DNA of 6,110 bases from an uncultured Eubacteriales bacterium (GTDB lineage: Bacteria > Bacillota > Clostridia > Christensenellales > CAG-138), in assembly GCA_900550525.1 (NCBI GenBank), contig URSN01000111.1, forward strand, positions 1 through 6,110, written 5' to 3'. Shown here in pieces: positions 1 through 5,958 of the stretch. Within the stretch, counting starts at the first letter, position 1, and each line of letters begins with the position of its first letter. The notes below the pieces were generated by a model, which saw nothing but the letters and a program-made list of their open reading frames with translations, was not told where the DNA came from and made no database searches. Made by a program: the position numbers and the translations under genes.

Positions 1-77
<77 letters not shown>

Positions 78-87
78 TACAGGGGAA

Positions 88-94
88 CCTCCTT
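88..94 (-). promoter_or_regulatory. Ribosome binding site of tuf
   Basis: The complement reads AAGGAGG, a near-perfect anti-16S match, 10 bases before the tuf ATG. It fixes the start at 77. Confidence 0.85.
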
Positions 95-148
95 CAAATC
101 GTTGTTACCCGCCAGCGGAAGTTTGTAACGGCAGCGGGCATGGTCTGC

Positions 149-162
149 CACCGTGAACGGTG
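149..162 (-). other. Short hairpin directly after the tRNA 3' end
   Basis: On the minus strand CACCG-TTCA-CGGTG forms a 5-bp stem with a 4-base loop, one base after the encoded CCA. No T-run follows, so it is not a convincing terminator. It could protect or mark the cleavage point when the tRNA is cut from a tRNA-tuf transcript; that role is inference. Confidence 0.35.
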
Positions 163-163
163 C

Positions 164-237
164 TGGAGCGGGTGATGGGAATCGAACCCACATAGCCAGC
201 TTGGGAAGCTGGAGCTCTGCCACTGAGCTACACCCGC
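164..237 (-). tRNA. tRNA-Gly, anticodon CCC
   Basis: The gene folds as a complete 74-base cloverleaf with an encoded CCA end. The acceptor stem is GCGGGTG (complement of 231-237) paired with CACCCGC (complement of 168-174), followed by discriminator T and CCA. The D arm is GCTC/GAGC. The anticodon arm is CCAGC-TTCCCAA-GCTGG, placing CCC at positions 34-36, which reads the glycine codon GGG. The T arm is GTGGG-TTCGATT-CCCAT with one G-T pair. The overall sequence resembles bacterial glycine CCC tRNAs such as E. coli glyU. It lies 86 bases upstream of tuf in the same direction, with no terminator visible between them, so a joint transcript processed by RNases is likely. This arrangement recalls the E. 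coli tRNA-tufB operon. Confidence 0.97.
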
Positions 238-253
238 ACACTTCCACGACAGC

Positions 254-288
254 AGTATTTTTCTTTTGGTTTTGCGCCGCGGTGTCAA
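254..288 (-). promoter_or_regulatory. Candidate promoter for tRNA-Gly and tuf
   Basis: The minus strand has a consensus -35 box TTGACA (complement of 283-288) about 46 bases before the tRNA. The downstream AT-rich stretch (complement of 254-273) contains AAAAAT after a 20-base spacer and AATACT after 23 bases. Neither -10 is at the ideal 17-base distance, so the -35 is convincing but the -10 is not settled. The position fits a promoter for a stable-RNA gene, and the AT-rich patch stands out from its very GC-rich surroundings. Confidence 0.5.
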
Positions 289-296
289 GCAAAACC
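268..296. repeat. 8-bp inverted repeat enclosing the -35 box
   Basis: GGTTTTGC at 268-275 and its perfect reverse complement GCAAAACC at 289-296 flank 13 bases that include most of the TTGACA box. It could be a regulator site or a chance hairpin. No T-run follows in either direction close enough to make it a clear terminator. Confidence 0.4.
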
Positions 297-299
297 GGA

Positions 300-558
300 A
301 GATCGCCCCTCTTTCGCGCCCGCGCCGGCGGCGCGCGGCCGTCCGTGCGCGGCGCGCGGCGCAAAAACTGCCCAAAACTGGCAGGCAAGCGCGCGCGGCG
401 GCGGGGGCAGACTAATCCCGGCGGCCGGAGAGCGACACGCCCGCCTGCAACGGATCGTCCGGTGCGCTGCGCGCAGCGTGCGGCGCAGCGTGTCGTCCAA
501 CGCGCCGGGGCGCCGCGGGGCGCGCCGGCAGCAACAGCAGCGCCTTTGGCGCGGGAAA
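300..558. other. GC-rich intergenic stretch without a supportable gene
   Basis: I see no credible coding region here. Reading frames are open on both strands, but they give Arg/Pro/Ala-rich translations typical of GC-rich noncoding DNA and have no ribosome site. Small symmetries are present: CTGCC/GGCAG at 368-372 and 380-384, a perfect 14-base palindrome CGCTGCGCGCAGCG at 465-478, and that palindrome is framed by CGACACGC (433-440) and GCGTGTCG (488-495). No AT-rich -10 element is visible, so the promoter of the small gene downstream is not identified. Confidence 0.5.
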
Positions 559-563
559 GGAGA
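556..563 (+). promoter_or_regulatory. Ribosome binding site for GTG at 573
   Basis: AAAGGAGA contains GGAG 10 bases before the GTG at 573. It is too far (20 bases) from the ATG at 583, and no other Shine-Dalgarno sequence lies before that ATG. It is the main reason for preferring the GTG reading frame as the true N-terminus. Confidence 0.5.
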
Positions 564-572
564 GCGGAAACG

Positions 573-713
573 GTGAGCCTTTATGACGAGCATGCGCCCA
601 AGCAGAAGCAGCAGCGGCAAAAGCAGCAGCAGCGGCAGGCCCCCGGCCAGGAGCACAGCGGCCGGGAGCGGCAGCAGGAGCCGGGCCGGCAGCCGGAGCA
701 CTACGAGCTCTGA
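573..713 (+). CDS. Small Gln/Arg-rich hydrophilic protein (46 aa), possibly the N-terminal half of a frameshifted gene
   Basis: Function unknown. The frame starts with GTG, has a well-spaced GGAG site, and encodes MSLYDEHAPKQKQQRQ followed by a Gln-, Arg-, Glu- and Pro-rich stretch ending PEHYEL and a TGA stop. No membrane segment, signal peptide or cysteine is present. Nearly every codon ends in G or C, as in the window's real genes, whereas the overlapping +1 frame uses atypical AGA, ACA and ACT codons and gives a Ser/Arg string. The peptide could be complete as it stands. However, the next bases in the +1 frame encode a tail that looks conserved, so a single-base error, a natural mutation or a +1 frameshift at CTC TGA C (708-714) may join the two. 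Low-complexity CAG-rich sequence makes any coding call here tentative. Confidence 0.42.
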   Translation: MSLYDEHAPKQKQQRQKQQQRQAPGQEHSGRERQQEPGRQPEHYEL

Positions 714-834
714 CGCGCCGGCGCGCCCGGCGTTTTGCCCGGGGCGGGAGCGCATCCTGTCCGACGTGCAGGGCGGCTATACGGGCACGGCCGCAGACGG
801 CGGGCCGCCCGTGCAGGACGCGGACGACCTGTAG
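583..834 (+). CDS. Frame carrying a conserved-looking C-terminal tail; N-terminal half probably belongs to the overlapping frame
   Basis: Taken at face value this is an 83-residue frame from ATG 583. Its first half is a Ser/Arg-rich shadow of the Gln-rich frame that starts at 573, and its ATG has no ribosome site. The part after the other frame's stop (714-834) looks different: it has typical GC-ending codons and reads GRERILSDVQG, then YTGTAADGGPPVQDADDL and TAG. From memory, short hypothetical Firmicutes proteins end in a similar way (D-x-QGSYTG...PVQDADDL); this is recollection, not a search. No independent ATG, GTG or TTG lies before the tail within 714-760. The best reading is one gene of about 86 residues spanning 573-834 with a +1 shift near 711. 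Its role is unknown; it seems soluble and acidic at the end. Confidence 0.4.
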   Translation: MTSMRPSRSSSGKSSSSGRPPARSTAAGSGSRSRAGSRSTTSSDAPARPAFCPGRERILSDVQGGYTGTAADGGPPVQDADDL

Positions 835-862
835 CGCCGCCGCCAGAGCGGCGCAGCGGCGC
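834..862 (+). other. Hairpin at the stop of the small gene
   Basis: GCGCCGC (834-840) pairs with GCGGCGC (856-862), and CGCC (841-844) with GGCG (850-853), leaving a 5-base loop and a 2-base bulge. It starts in the stop codon at 832-834. The A-run 863-867 follows, so on the plus strand it lacks a U-tract. Confidence 0.4.
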
Positions 863-872
863 AAAAACGGCG

Positions 873-910
873 CGGGAACGGCCGGGGCATCGCCCCGGCC
901 GTTCCCGTTT
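873..910. terminator. Bidirectional rho-independent terminator between converging genes
   Basis: A perfect 16-bp stem (873-888 with 892-907) encloses the 3-base loop ATC. On the plus strand it is followed at once by TTT (908-910). On the minus strand a TTTTT run (complement of 863-867) follows after 5 bases. It lies between the plus-strand small gene and the minus-strand mfd-prsA operon, so it plausibly ends transcripts from both sides. The very GC-rich stem fits a terminator; the short or offset U-tracts are its weak point. Confidence 0.75.
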
Positions 911-915
911 GGCGC

Positions 916-933
916 GCGCGGCAAAGGCCGCGC
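916..933. other. Small hairpin in the terminator cluster
   Basis: GCGCGGC (916-922) and GCCGCGC (927-933) form a 7-bp stem with loop AAAG. It has no U-tract and lies between the two stronger hairpins. Confidence 0.4.
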
Positions 934-935
934 AG

Positions 936-967
936 ACAACGCGCGCGGCTTATGCCGCGCGCGTTGT
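936..967 (-). terminator. Hairpin directly after the prsA-like stop codon
   Basis: A perfect 14-bp stem (936-949 with 954-967) encloses a 4-base loop and begins 2 bases after the stop codon of the lipoprotein gene. No U-tract follows on the minus strand, so it may slow polymerase or protect the mRNA end, with termination completed at the stronger hairpin at 873-907. Confidence 0.55.
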
Positions 968-969
968 GC

Positions 970-2355
970 TTACTTGCCGATGGAGCGGTAGACCTCCTCG
1001 TGATAGACGAGCATGGAGTCGTCCTCGTCCCATTCGGCCTCCTGCTCGGCCCAGACGCTGTCCTGCTCGGCCAGCAGCGCCGCGGCCTCGACCGCGTCGT
1101 GCACCTCGTCGAGCGGCCGCGTGCCGGCGGCCTCGCCGCCGACGCGGCAGAGGATATAGTACGCGTCGCCCACCTGCACCACGTCCGAATACGCGCCGTC
1201 TGCAAGCGCGAGCGCCGCGGCGCGCAGCGCGTCGTCCCAGTCGTCCGCGCCGGCCGTCTCGCTCATGAGCCGGCCGCGTTCGGCGATGAGCGTATAGTCG
1301 GTGAAGGTCGGGTCCTCGCCGTGGGAGGCGAGCACCTCGTCAAAATCGCCGCCGGCCTCGAGCAGGGCGTGCGCCTCGTCGATCTTCGCCTTCGCGTCCT
1401 GCATGTAGGCGGCGTACATCGCGTCCGTCTCCAGCTTGAGCGCGGCGTAGAGCGTCTCGATCTCGCTGCGGCGCGCCGCGTCGGCGCCGGTGAGGGCGAG
1501 GCGGCCGTATTCGGCCTCGTAGTCGGCCATCTGCGCCGTCTTTTCCTCATACGAGGCGTCCAGCGTCCCCTGCGGGAACACGGCGATGGCCTTGACGCGC
1601 AGGTAACCCTCCGGCACGACGACGGACGGGTCGCCGCCGTTCATCTCAAAGTTCTCCTCCTCGTCGAAATACAGCGACGGGTCCTCCGCATACGCGGCGG
1701 TCTGCGACTCGACGAGCTGGTCGTAATACGCCTGCACGTCGTCCGCGTCGATGGCGGCGGTGCTGCGGATGTGCGTCTCCAGGTTCTCGATGACCTGCTG
1801 CTCGGCGTACATCTCGTAGAGGTACTCGGCGTATTCGATGTGGTCCATGTGCATCTCGTAGGCGGCCAGCTCCTCGTCGAAGAGCTCGTAGGCGCGCGCG
1901 TCCACATCCTCGGCGCCCTCGTCCTCGGCCGTGGCGCGGAAGCCCTCCATATAATACTCCATGTCCGCGTCCACGAGCGCCTGCACGTCCGCCTCCTCCT
2001 GCTCGCTGAGCGCGCCCACGCCCAGCTCGTCGGCAAAGTAGAGGAGCTTGCGCGTCTCCACCAGCATGGCGAGCGCCTCGTTCTGGTACGACTCGATGTC
2101 CGCCTCCGCCGTGGGCGCGGCCATGCCGTAATAGCTCATCATCTCCACGAGGTAGTTGTACGCCTCCTCGACCTCGCCGTAGGTGACGGCATATTTGTCG
2201 CCCACCTCCACGGCGACGGCGTCGCGCTCGGGCGCGGCGGCCGCGTCCGGCGTGGGCGCGGCGGCCTGGCCGGGGTTCTCCCCGCAGGCGGCGGCGCCGA
2301 CGGCCAGCAGCAGGCAGAGCAGCGCCGCAAGGGCGCGGAGCGTTGCGTGTTTCAT
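970..2355 (-). CDS. PrsA/SurA-like parvulin-family foldase lipoprotein (461 aa)
   Basis: This is probably a membrane-anchored extracytoplasmic folding factor of the PrsA type. Residues 1-23 form a lipoprotein signal peptide (basic MKHATLR, then a Leu/Ala core), and VGAAAC places the lipidated cysteine at 24. A Pro/Ala-rich linker (25-45) follows. Residues 46-225 are a SurA/trigger-factor-like helical region, beginning VAVEVGDKYAVTYGEVEEAY. The parvulin-like part starts at YLRVKAIAVFP (251-261), is interrupted by a helical insert of about 55-60 residues, and resumes at AKIDEAHALLEAGGDFDEVL (323-342), ending near 405. The usual GGDLG loop is not recognisable, so isomerase activity is doubtful and a chaperone role may dominate. 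The protein is strikingly acidic. ATG 2355 has AAGGAG (complement of 2364-2369) at 8 bases. The gene follows mfd by 45 bases, as in Clostridia where mfd is followed by a PrsA gene. Family assignment is fairly secure, the exact activity is not. Confidence 0.82.
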   Translation of the reverse strand: MKHATLRALAALLCLLLAVGAAACGENPGQAAAPTPDAAAAPERDAVAVEVGDKYAVTYGEVEEAYNYLVEMMSYYGMAAPTAEADIESYQNEALAMLVETRKLLYFADELGVGALSEQEEADVQALVDADMEYYMEGFRATAEDEGAEDVDARAYELFDEELAAYEMHMDHIEYAEYLYEMYAEQQVIENLETHIRSTAAIDADDVQAYYDQLVESQTAAYAEDPSLYFDEEENFEMNGGDPSVVVPEGYLRVKAIAVFPQGTLDASYEEKTAQMADYEAEYGRLALTGADAARRSEIETLYAALKLETDAMYAAYMQDAKAKIDEAHALLEAGGDFDEVLASHGEDPTFTDYTLIAERGRLMSETAGADDWDDALRAAALALADGAYSDVVQVGDAYYILCRVGGEAAGTRPLDEVHDAVEAAALLAEQDSVWAEQEAEWDEDDSMLVYHEEVYRSIGK

Positions 2356-2363
2356 CTGATCTT

Positions 2364-2369
2364 CTCCTT
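2364..2369 (-). promoter_or_regulatory. Ribosome binding site of the prsA-like gene
   Basis: The complement reads AAGGAG, 8 bases before the ATG at 2355. It lies in the 45-base gap after the mfd stop, with no terminator in the gap, supporting a shared transcript. Confidence 0.7.
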
Positions 2370-2400
2370 CACGATGTTCTTGCGCAGTGCGTCTTTTGCA

Positions 2401-5400
2401 TTATAGTCTGTCCATTGTGTCAGAACAAGACGCGATTGTGTAAAGAAATTGTGGCAGCTCGTGCAAAAATGTTTCCGGCGCGGCGTCCGGCCGCCGCAGG
2501 CGGATGGCGGGGGGCTCCGTGGCGGTGAGCTGCGCGCCGCGCGCGCCGGAAACGGCGGCGAGCAGGCGCGCCCCGTCGGGCCGCGCGCCCTCGCGGAAGG
2601 TGAGCAGCGCCTCGCCCGGGCGCACGGATACGCCGGCGAGCTGCGCCTGCGCGGCGGCGCGGCGCAGGCGGGAGAGCAGCAGCAGGTTCTCCACCGGCTC
2701 GGGCAGCTCGCCGTAGCGGTCCTCGAGCTCCTCGCGCACGTCGAGCAGCGCGTCCTCGTCCGCCGCGTCCGCGATGCGGCGGTAGGCCGCGAGGCGCTGC
2801 ACCTCGTCCGGCACGAACGCGCGCGGGATGTGCGCCGAAACCGGCACGTCCACGGCCACGTCCGCCGCCTCCTCGGGCACGGCCTCGCCGCGCACCTCGG
2901 CCACCGCGCCGCGCATGAGCTTGCAGTAGTATTCGTACCCCACGTCCGCGATGTGCCCGTGCTGCTCGGCCCCGAGCAGGCTCCCCGCGCCGCGGATCTC
3001 CAGGTCGCGCATGGCCAGGCGGAACCCCGCGCCAAACTGCGTGAACTCGCGGATGGCCATGAGCCGGCGGTGCGCCTGCTCGCTCATGGCCGCGCCGCGG
3101 CGGACGGTAAAATACGCGTACCCCAGGCGCGTGGAGCGCCCCACGCGGCCGCGCAGCTGGTACAGCTGCGCCAGGCCGAAGCGGGCCGCGTCCAGCACGA
3201 GCAGCGTGTTCACGTTCGGGATGTCCAGCCCGCTCTCGATGATGGACGAGCACAGCAGCACGTCGTACTCCCGCTCCAAAAAGGCGAGCATCGTGCGCTC
3301 GAGCGCGCCCTCGGGCATCTGCCCGTGCGCCATGGCCACGCGCGCCTCCGGCACGAGCTCGCGCAGGCGGCGCAGCTGCGCCTCCATGCCCTGCACGCGG
3401 TTGCACACCACGTACGCCTGCCCGCCGCGCGCCAGCTCGCGCGAGAGCGCCTCCGTCACGAGCGCGTCGCTGTATTCGAGTACGAACGTCTGTACCGGGT
3501 AGCGCGATTCCGGCGGCGTCTCGAGCACGCTGATGTCGCGGATGCCGGTCATGGACATGTGCAGCGTGCGCGGGATGGGCGTGGCCGTGAGCGTGAGCAC
3601 GTCCACGTCCGCCTTGAGCGCCTTGATCTGCTCCTTGTGGTTGACGCCGAAGCGCTGCTCCTCGTCGATGATCAGCAGCCCGAGGTCCTTGAAGCGCACC
3701 TCTTTGCCCAGCAGCGCGTGCGTGCCGACGATCACGTCGATGCGCCCGGCGCGCAGCTGCTCGCAGACGGCCCGGCGCTCCCCGGCCGGCGTGAAGCGCG
3801 ACAGGCACGCCGTGCGCACCGGGAAGTCCGCAAAGCGGGCGCGCATGGTGTTGTAGTGCTGCTGCGCCAGCAGCGTCGTCGGCACGAGGAAGGCGACCTG
3901 CTTGCTGTCCTGCACGGCCTTGAACGCCGCGCGCAGGGCCACCTCCGTCTTGCCGTAGCCCACGTCGCCGCACAGCAGGCGGTCCATCGGCCGCGGCCGC
4001 TCCATATCCGCCTTGATCTCGCGGATGCAGGCGAGCTGGTCGGGCGTCTCGCGGTAGGGGAAGCGCGCCTCCATCTGCGCCTGCCACGGCGTATCCTTGG
4101 AAAAGGCGAAGCCGCGGCCATTCATGCGCCCGGCGTAGAGCGCGGCCAGGTCCACCGCCAGCTTCTTTGCCGACTCGCGCGCGCGGTTCACGCGCGACTG
4201 CCACTCGCCCCCGCCGAGGCGGGACAGGCCCGGCGCCGCGTCCTCGCCCGCGCCGATGTATTTCTGCACGCGGTCGAGCTGGTCGGGCGGGATGTAGAGG
4301 CGGTCGCCGCCGCGGTATTCCAGCAGCAGATAGTCGCGCGTGTGGCCCTGCACCGTGAGCGTCTCCACGCCGACGAAGCGGCCGATGCCGTACGCCTCGT
4401 GCACGACGAAATCGCCCGCGGCCAGCTCCGGCAGGCGCAGCGCGCCGCGCGCGCGGCCCCGCCGCCCGGCCGGGCGCGCTTCCTTGCCGAAGAGCTCCTG
4501 CGCGCCGAGCACGGTCAGATGCAGCTCCGGATACGCAAAGCCGCGCGGCAGCGCCTCGGCGACGGCCAGCGCCTCGCCCGGCACCGGCCGGCGCGCCAGC
4601 GACGGCGCCCACGCCGTCTCCGCGCCCAGCGCGGTCAGCTGCTGGGCGAGCCGCTCCGCCCGCTCCCCGGCAAAGAGGACCACCGCCTCGCCGCTGCGCT
4701 TATAAAACCCGAGGTCGCGCGCCAGCTCCTCCATGCTGCCCAGGTACTGCGGCGCGGGCCGGCCCAGCGGCTGCACGACCTCCTTTGGCGCGAACGCCTC
4801 GTGCGCGCGCGAGAGCGCGTACAGCGCCAGCGTGCGCGGCGTGGAAAGCCGGCCGAACGCCTCCTGCGCGGGCAGCTGCAGGCCGCCCTGCTCCGGCAGG
4901 CCCTCGCCGCGCTCGAGCATGGCGGCCACCGACACGGCAAACGCATCCTGCGCCGCCCGCGCCGCCTCCTCCAGCCGGTGCGGCTCGTCCGCGAGCACCA
5001 GCGCGTCCGGCGGCAGATAGTCCGCCACCGCCGCCGGATGCTCGTAGAGCAGCGGCAGCAGCGCCTCCGCGCCGGCGCAGGCGCGCCCGGCGCGCCACGC
5101 CTGCTCCTGTTCAAAAAACTCCTCCCGCCCCGCGATCGCCCGGAGCGCCCGCGCCGCCGCCTCCGGCGGCTGCGGCGTCTCGTAGGCCGGCGCGAACACC
5201 GCGCGCGCCGCCTGCTCCACGCTGCGCTGCGTCACCGGGTCGAACAGGCGCATCTGGTCCACCGTGTCGCCCCAGAACTCGATGCGCACCGGGCAGCGCG
5301 CGTCCGGCGCGAACACGTCCACAATGCCGCCGCGCAGCGCCGCCTGCCCGCGGCCCTCCACCAGGTCCACGCGCTCGTAGCCCGCCGCGCACAGCCGCTC

Positions 5401-5700
5401 AAGGAGCGAGCGCGGCTCCAGCTCGTCCCCCGCGGCAAGCTCGATGCGCTGGCGCAAAAACGCCTCCCTGGGCGCCACGCGCTGCAAAAGCGCCGCCATG
5501 CTCGCCACCACCACGCCCGGCTGCCCGGACGCAAGCTGCATCAGCGCGCGCACCCGCTCGCCCGCGCGCTCCGGCGAGGCGTTCATCACCCGCACCAGCG
5601 GCGTCTCCCGCGCAGGCAGCAGCGACGCCTGCACTCCCAGCGCCTCCGCGTCCGCGCGCATGCGCGCCGCCGCCGTATCCGTCGCCGTCACCAGCAGCAC
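2401..5700 (-). CDS. mfd: Transcription-repair coupling factor Mfd, 5' end lost at a junction
   Basis: Mfd is the ATP-driven translocase that removes RNA polymerase stalled at DNA lesions and recruits UvrA for excision repair. Counting from GTG 5700 (1099 residues): a UvrB-like N-terminal module (about 1-160, including EFWGDTVDQMRLFDP at 141-155); an RNA polymerase-interacting CarD-like domain (about 425-485, AAGDFVVHEAYGIGRFVG); a RecG-type helicase motor with Walker A GDVGYGKT (578-585), DEEQR (679-683), TATPIPRT (705-712) and QLRGRVGRS (848-856); a TRG region (885-910); and the C-terminal regulatory domain, ending with TAA at 2401-2403. All motor motifs look intact. Mfd-like sequence continues upstream of 5700 (AAAFGLTEAHKSHLAAAL, about 5731-5784) to about 5814, but no in-frame ATG, GTG or TTG occurs there. 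Homologues are usually about 1150-1180 residues, so some 20-30 residues, the start and the promoter are missing. GTG 5700 is only the first usable start and has a weak G-rich leader. Confidence 0.93.
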   Translation of the reverse strand: MLLVTATDTAAARMRADAEALGVQASLLPARETPLVRVMNASPERAGERVRALMQLASGQPGVVVASMAALLQRVAPREAFLRQRIELAAGDELEPRSLLERLCAAGYERVDLVEGRGQAALRGGIVDVFAPDARCPVRIEFWGDTVDQMRLFDPVTQRSVEQAARAVFAPAYETPQPPEAAARALRAIAGREEFFEQEQAWRAGRACAGAEALLPLLYEHPAAVADYLPPDALVLADEPHRLEEAARAAQDAFAVSVAAMLERGEGLPEQGGLQLPAQEAFGRLSTPRTLALYALSRAHEAFAPKEVVQPLGRPAPQYLGSMEELARDLGFYKRSGEAVVLFAGERAERLAQQLTALGAETAWAPSLARRPVPGEALAVAEALPRGFAYPELHLTVLGAQELFGKEARPAGRRGRARGALRLPELAAGDFVVHEAYGIGRFVGVETLTVQGHTRDYLLLEYRGGDRLYIPPDQLDRVQKYIGAGEDAAPGLSRLGGGEWQSRVNRARESAKKLAVDLAALYAGRMNGRGFAFSKDTPWQAQMEARFPYRETPDQLACIREIKADMERPRPMDRLLCGDVGYGKTEVALRAAFKAVQDSKQVAFLVPTTLLAQQHYNTMRARFADFPVRTACLSRFTPAGERRAVCEQLRAGRIDVIVGTHALLGKEVRFKDLGLLIIDEEQRFGVNHKEQIKALKADVDVLTLTATPIPRTLHMSMTGIRDISVLETPPESRYPVQTFVLEYSDALVTEALSRELARGGQAYVVCNRVQGMEAQLRRLRELVPEARVAMAHGQMPEGALERTMLAFLEREYDVLLCSSIIESGLDIPNVNTLLVLDAARFGLAQLYQLRGRVGRSTRLGYAYFTVRRGAAMSEQAHRRLMAIREFTQFGAGFRLAMRDLEIRGAGSLLGAEQHGHIADVGYEYYCKLMRGAVAEVRGEAVPEEAADVAVDVPVSAHIPRAFVPDEVQRLAAYRRIADAADEDALLDVREELEDRYGELPEPVENLLLLSRLRRAAAQAQLAGVSVRPGEALLTFREGARPDGARLLAAVSGARGAQLTATEPPAIRLRRPDAAPETFLHELPQFLYTIASCSDTMDRL

Positions 5701-5799
5701 CGTGCGCGGCGCCCCCGGCCCCGCCGCCGCCAGCGCCGCCGCCAGGTGCGATTTGTGCGCCTCCGTCAGCCCGAACGCCGCCGCCGGGCCCCCGCCCGC

Positions 5800-5830
5800 C
5801 GCCAGCGCCCGCGCCGAGCTGCGGCTACAT
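5800..5830. other. Junction between truncated mfd and a truncated MFS transporter gene
   Basis: On the minus strand the transporter frame (codons ending at 5917, 5914 and so on) encodes good MFS N-terminus up to AAWPSM at 5828, then TAG at 5825-5827; PQLGAG follows if the stop is ignored. From about 5814 downward a different frame encodes recognisable Mfd (ARALAAGGGPAAAFGLTEAH). The break therefore lies between about 5828 and 5800. If the join is right after ATGTA, the TAG is created by the join itself; if it is later, the TAG is a point mutation of a Tyr codon. The flanks are runs of GCC/GGC, where recombination or assembly errors are easy. Confidence 0.7.
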
Positions 5831-5917
5831 GCTGGGCCACGCCGCGCCCAGCAGCGCGTCCGGCAGGCCCAGGCTGATGAACGCCAGATTGATGACCGGC
5901 AAAAGCAAAGATACCAT
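5825..5917 (-). pseudogene. MFS transporter, N-terminal remnant (30 codons)
   Basis: The ATG at 5917 has AAGAGG (complement of 5926-5931) at 8 bases. It encodes MVSLLLPVINLAFISLGLPD then ALLGAAWPSM and stops at TAG. The segment is the first transmembrane helix of a major facilitator transporter; the LAFISLGLPDxLLGxAWPSM signature is familiar from Firmicutes MFS proteins, where Tyr normally follows and about 370 more residues are expected. The remainder is absent: downstream sequence in all frames is mfd or its shadows. The neighbouring divergent AraC-type regulator suggests the intact gene was a regulated transporter, perhaps for a sugar or another small solute; the substrate cannot be inferred. 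A 30-residue single helix is unlikely to function. Confidence 0.72.
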
Positions 5918-5929
5918 ACGAAAAACCTC

Positions 5930-5958
5930 TTGACTTTCTGTAGTTGTGATATTATGAT
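5930..5958 (+). promoter_or_regulatory. Promoter of the AraC-type regulator
   Basis: TTGACT (5930-5935) and TATGAT (5953-5958) are separated by exactly 17 bases in an AT-rich patch. Transcription should begin near 5965, giving a leader of roughly 75 bases before ATG 6042. The -35 box overlaps the ribosome site of the divergent transporter remnant. Confidence 0.78.

Noticed and set aside
153..572. Upstream extension of the Gln-rich frame from an ATG at 153
   Set aside because: It would run through the tRNA-Gly gene on the opposite strand and through GC-rich noncoding DNA; the GTG at 573 has the ribosome site.
595..680. AGC/CAG-rich stretch considered as a trinucleotide tandem repeat
   Set aside because: The units are irregular and interrupted; it is better explained by a Gln/Arg-rich coding sequence.
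285..755. Minus-strand frame with a poly-Leu stretch resembling a membrane helix
   Set aside because: The Leu run is the reverse complement of the CAG/AGC-rich small gene; the rest is Arg/Pro/Ala-rich and there is no ribosome site.
952..2406. A plus-strand open frame of about 480 codons antisense to the prsA-like gene
   Set aside because: It is the antisense shadow of a gene rich in GAG, GAC and GCG codons, giving a Val/Leu/His/Arg-rich product without recognisable domains; the real gene has a signal peptide, ribosome site and family features.
2404..5697. Other long minus-strand frames inside mfd
   Set aside because: They are Arg/Ala/Gly-rich out-of-frame translations of the mfd sequence without any motif.
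2449..5877. A plus-strand open frame of about 1140 codons antisense to mfd
   Set aside because: It mirrors the mfd codons in GC-rich DNA, giving an Arg/His/Leu/Ala-rich product with no motif or ribosome site. Long antisense frames are expected when nearly every third base is G or C.
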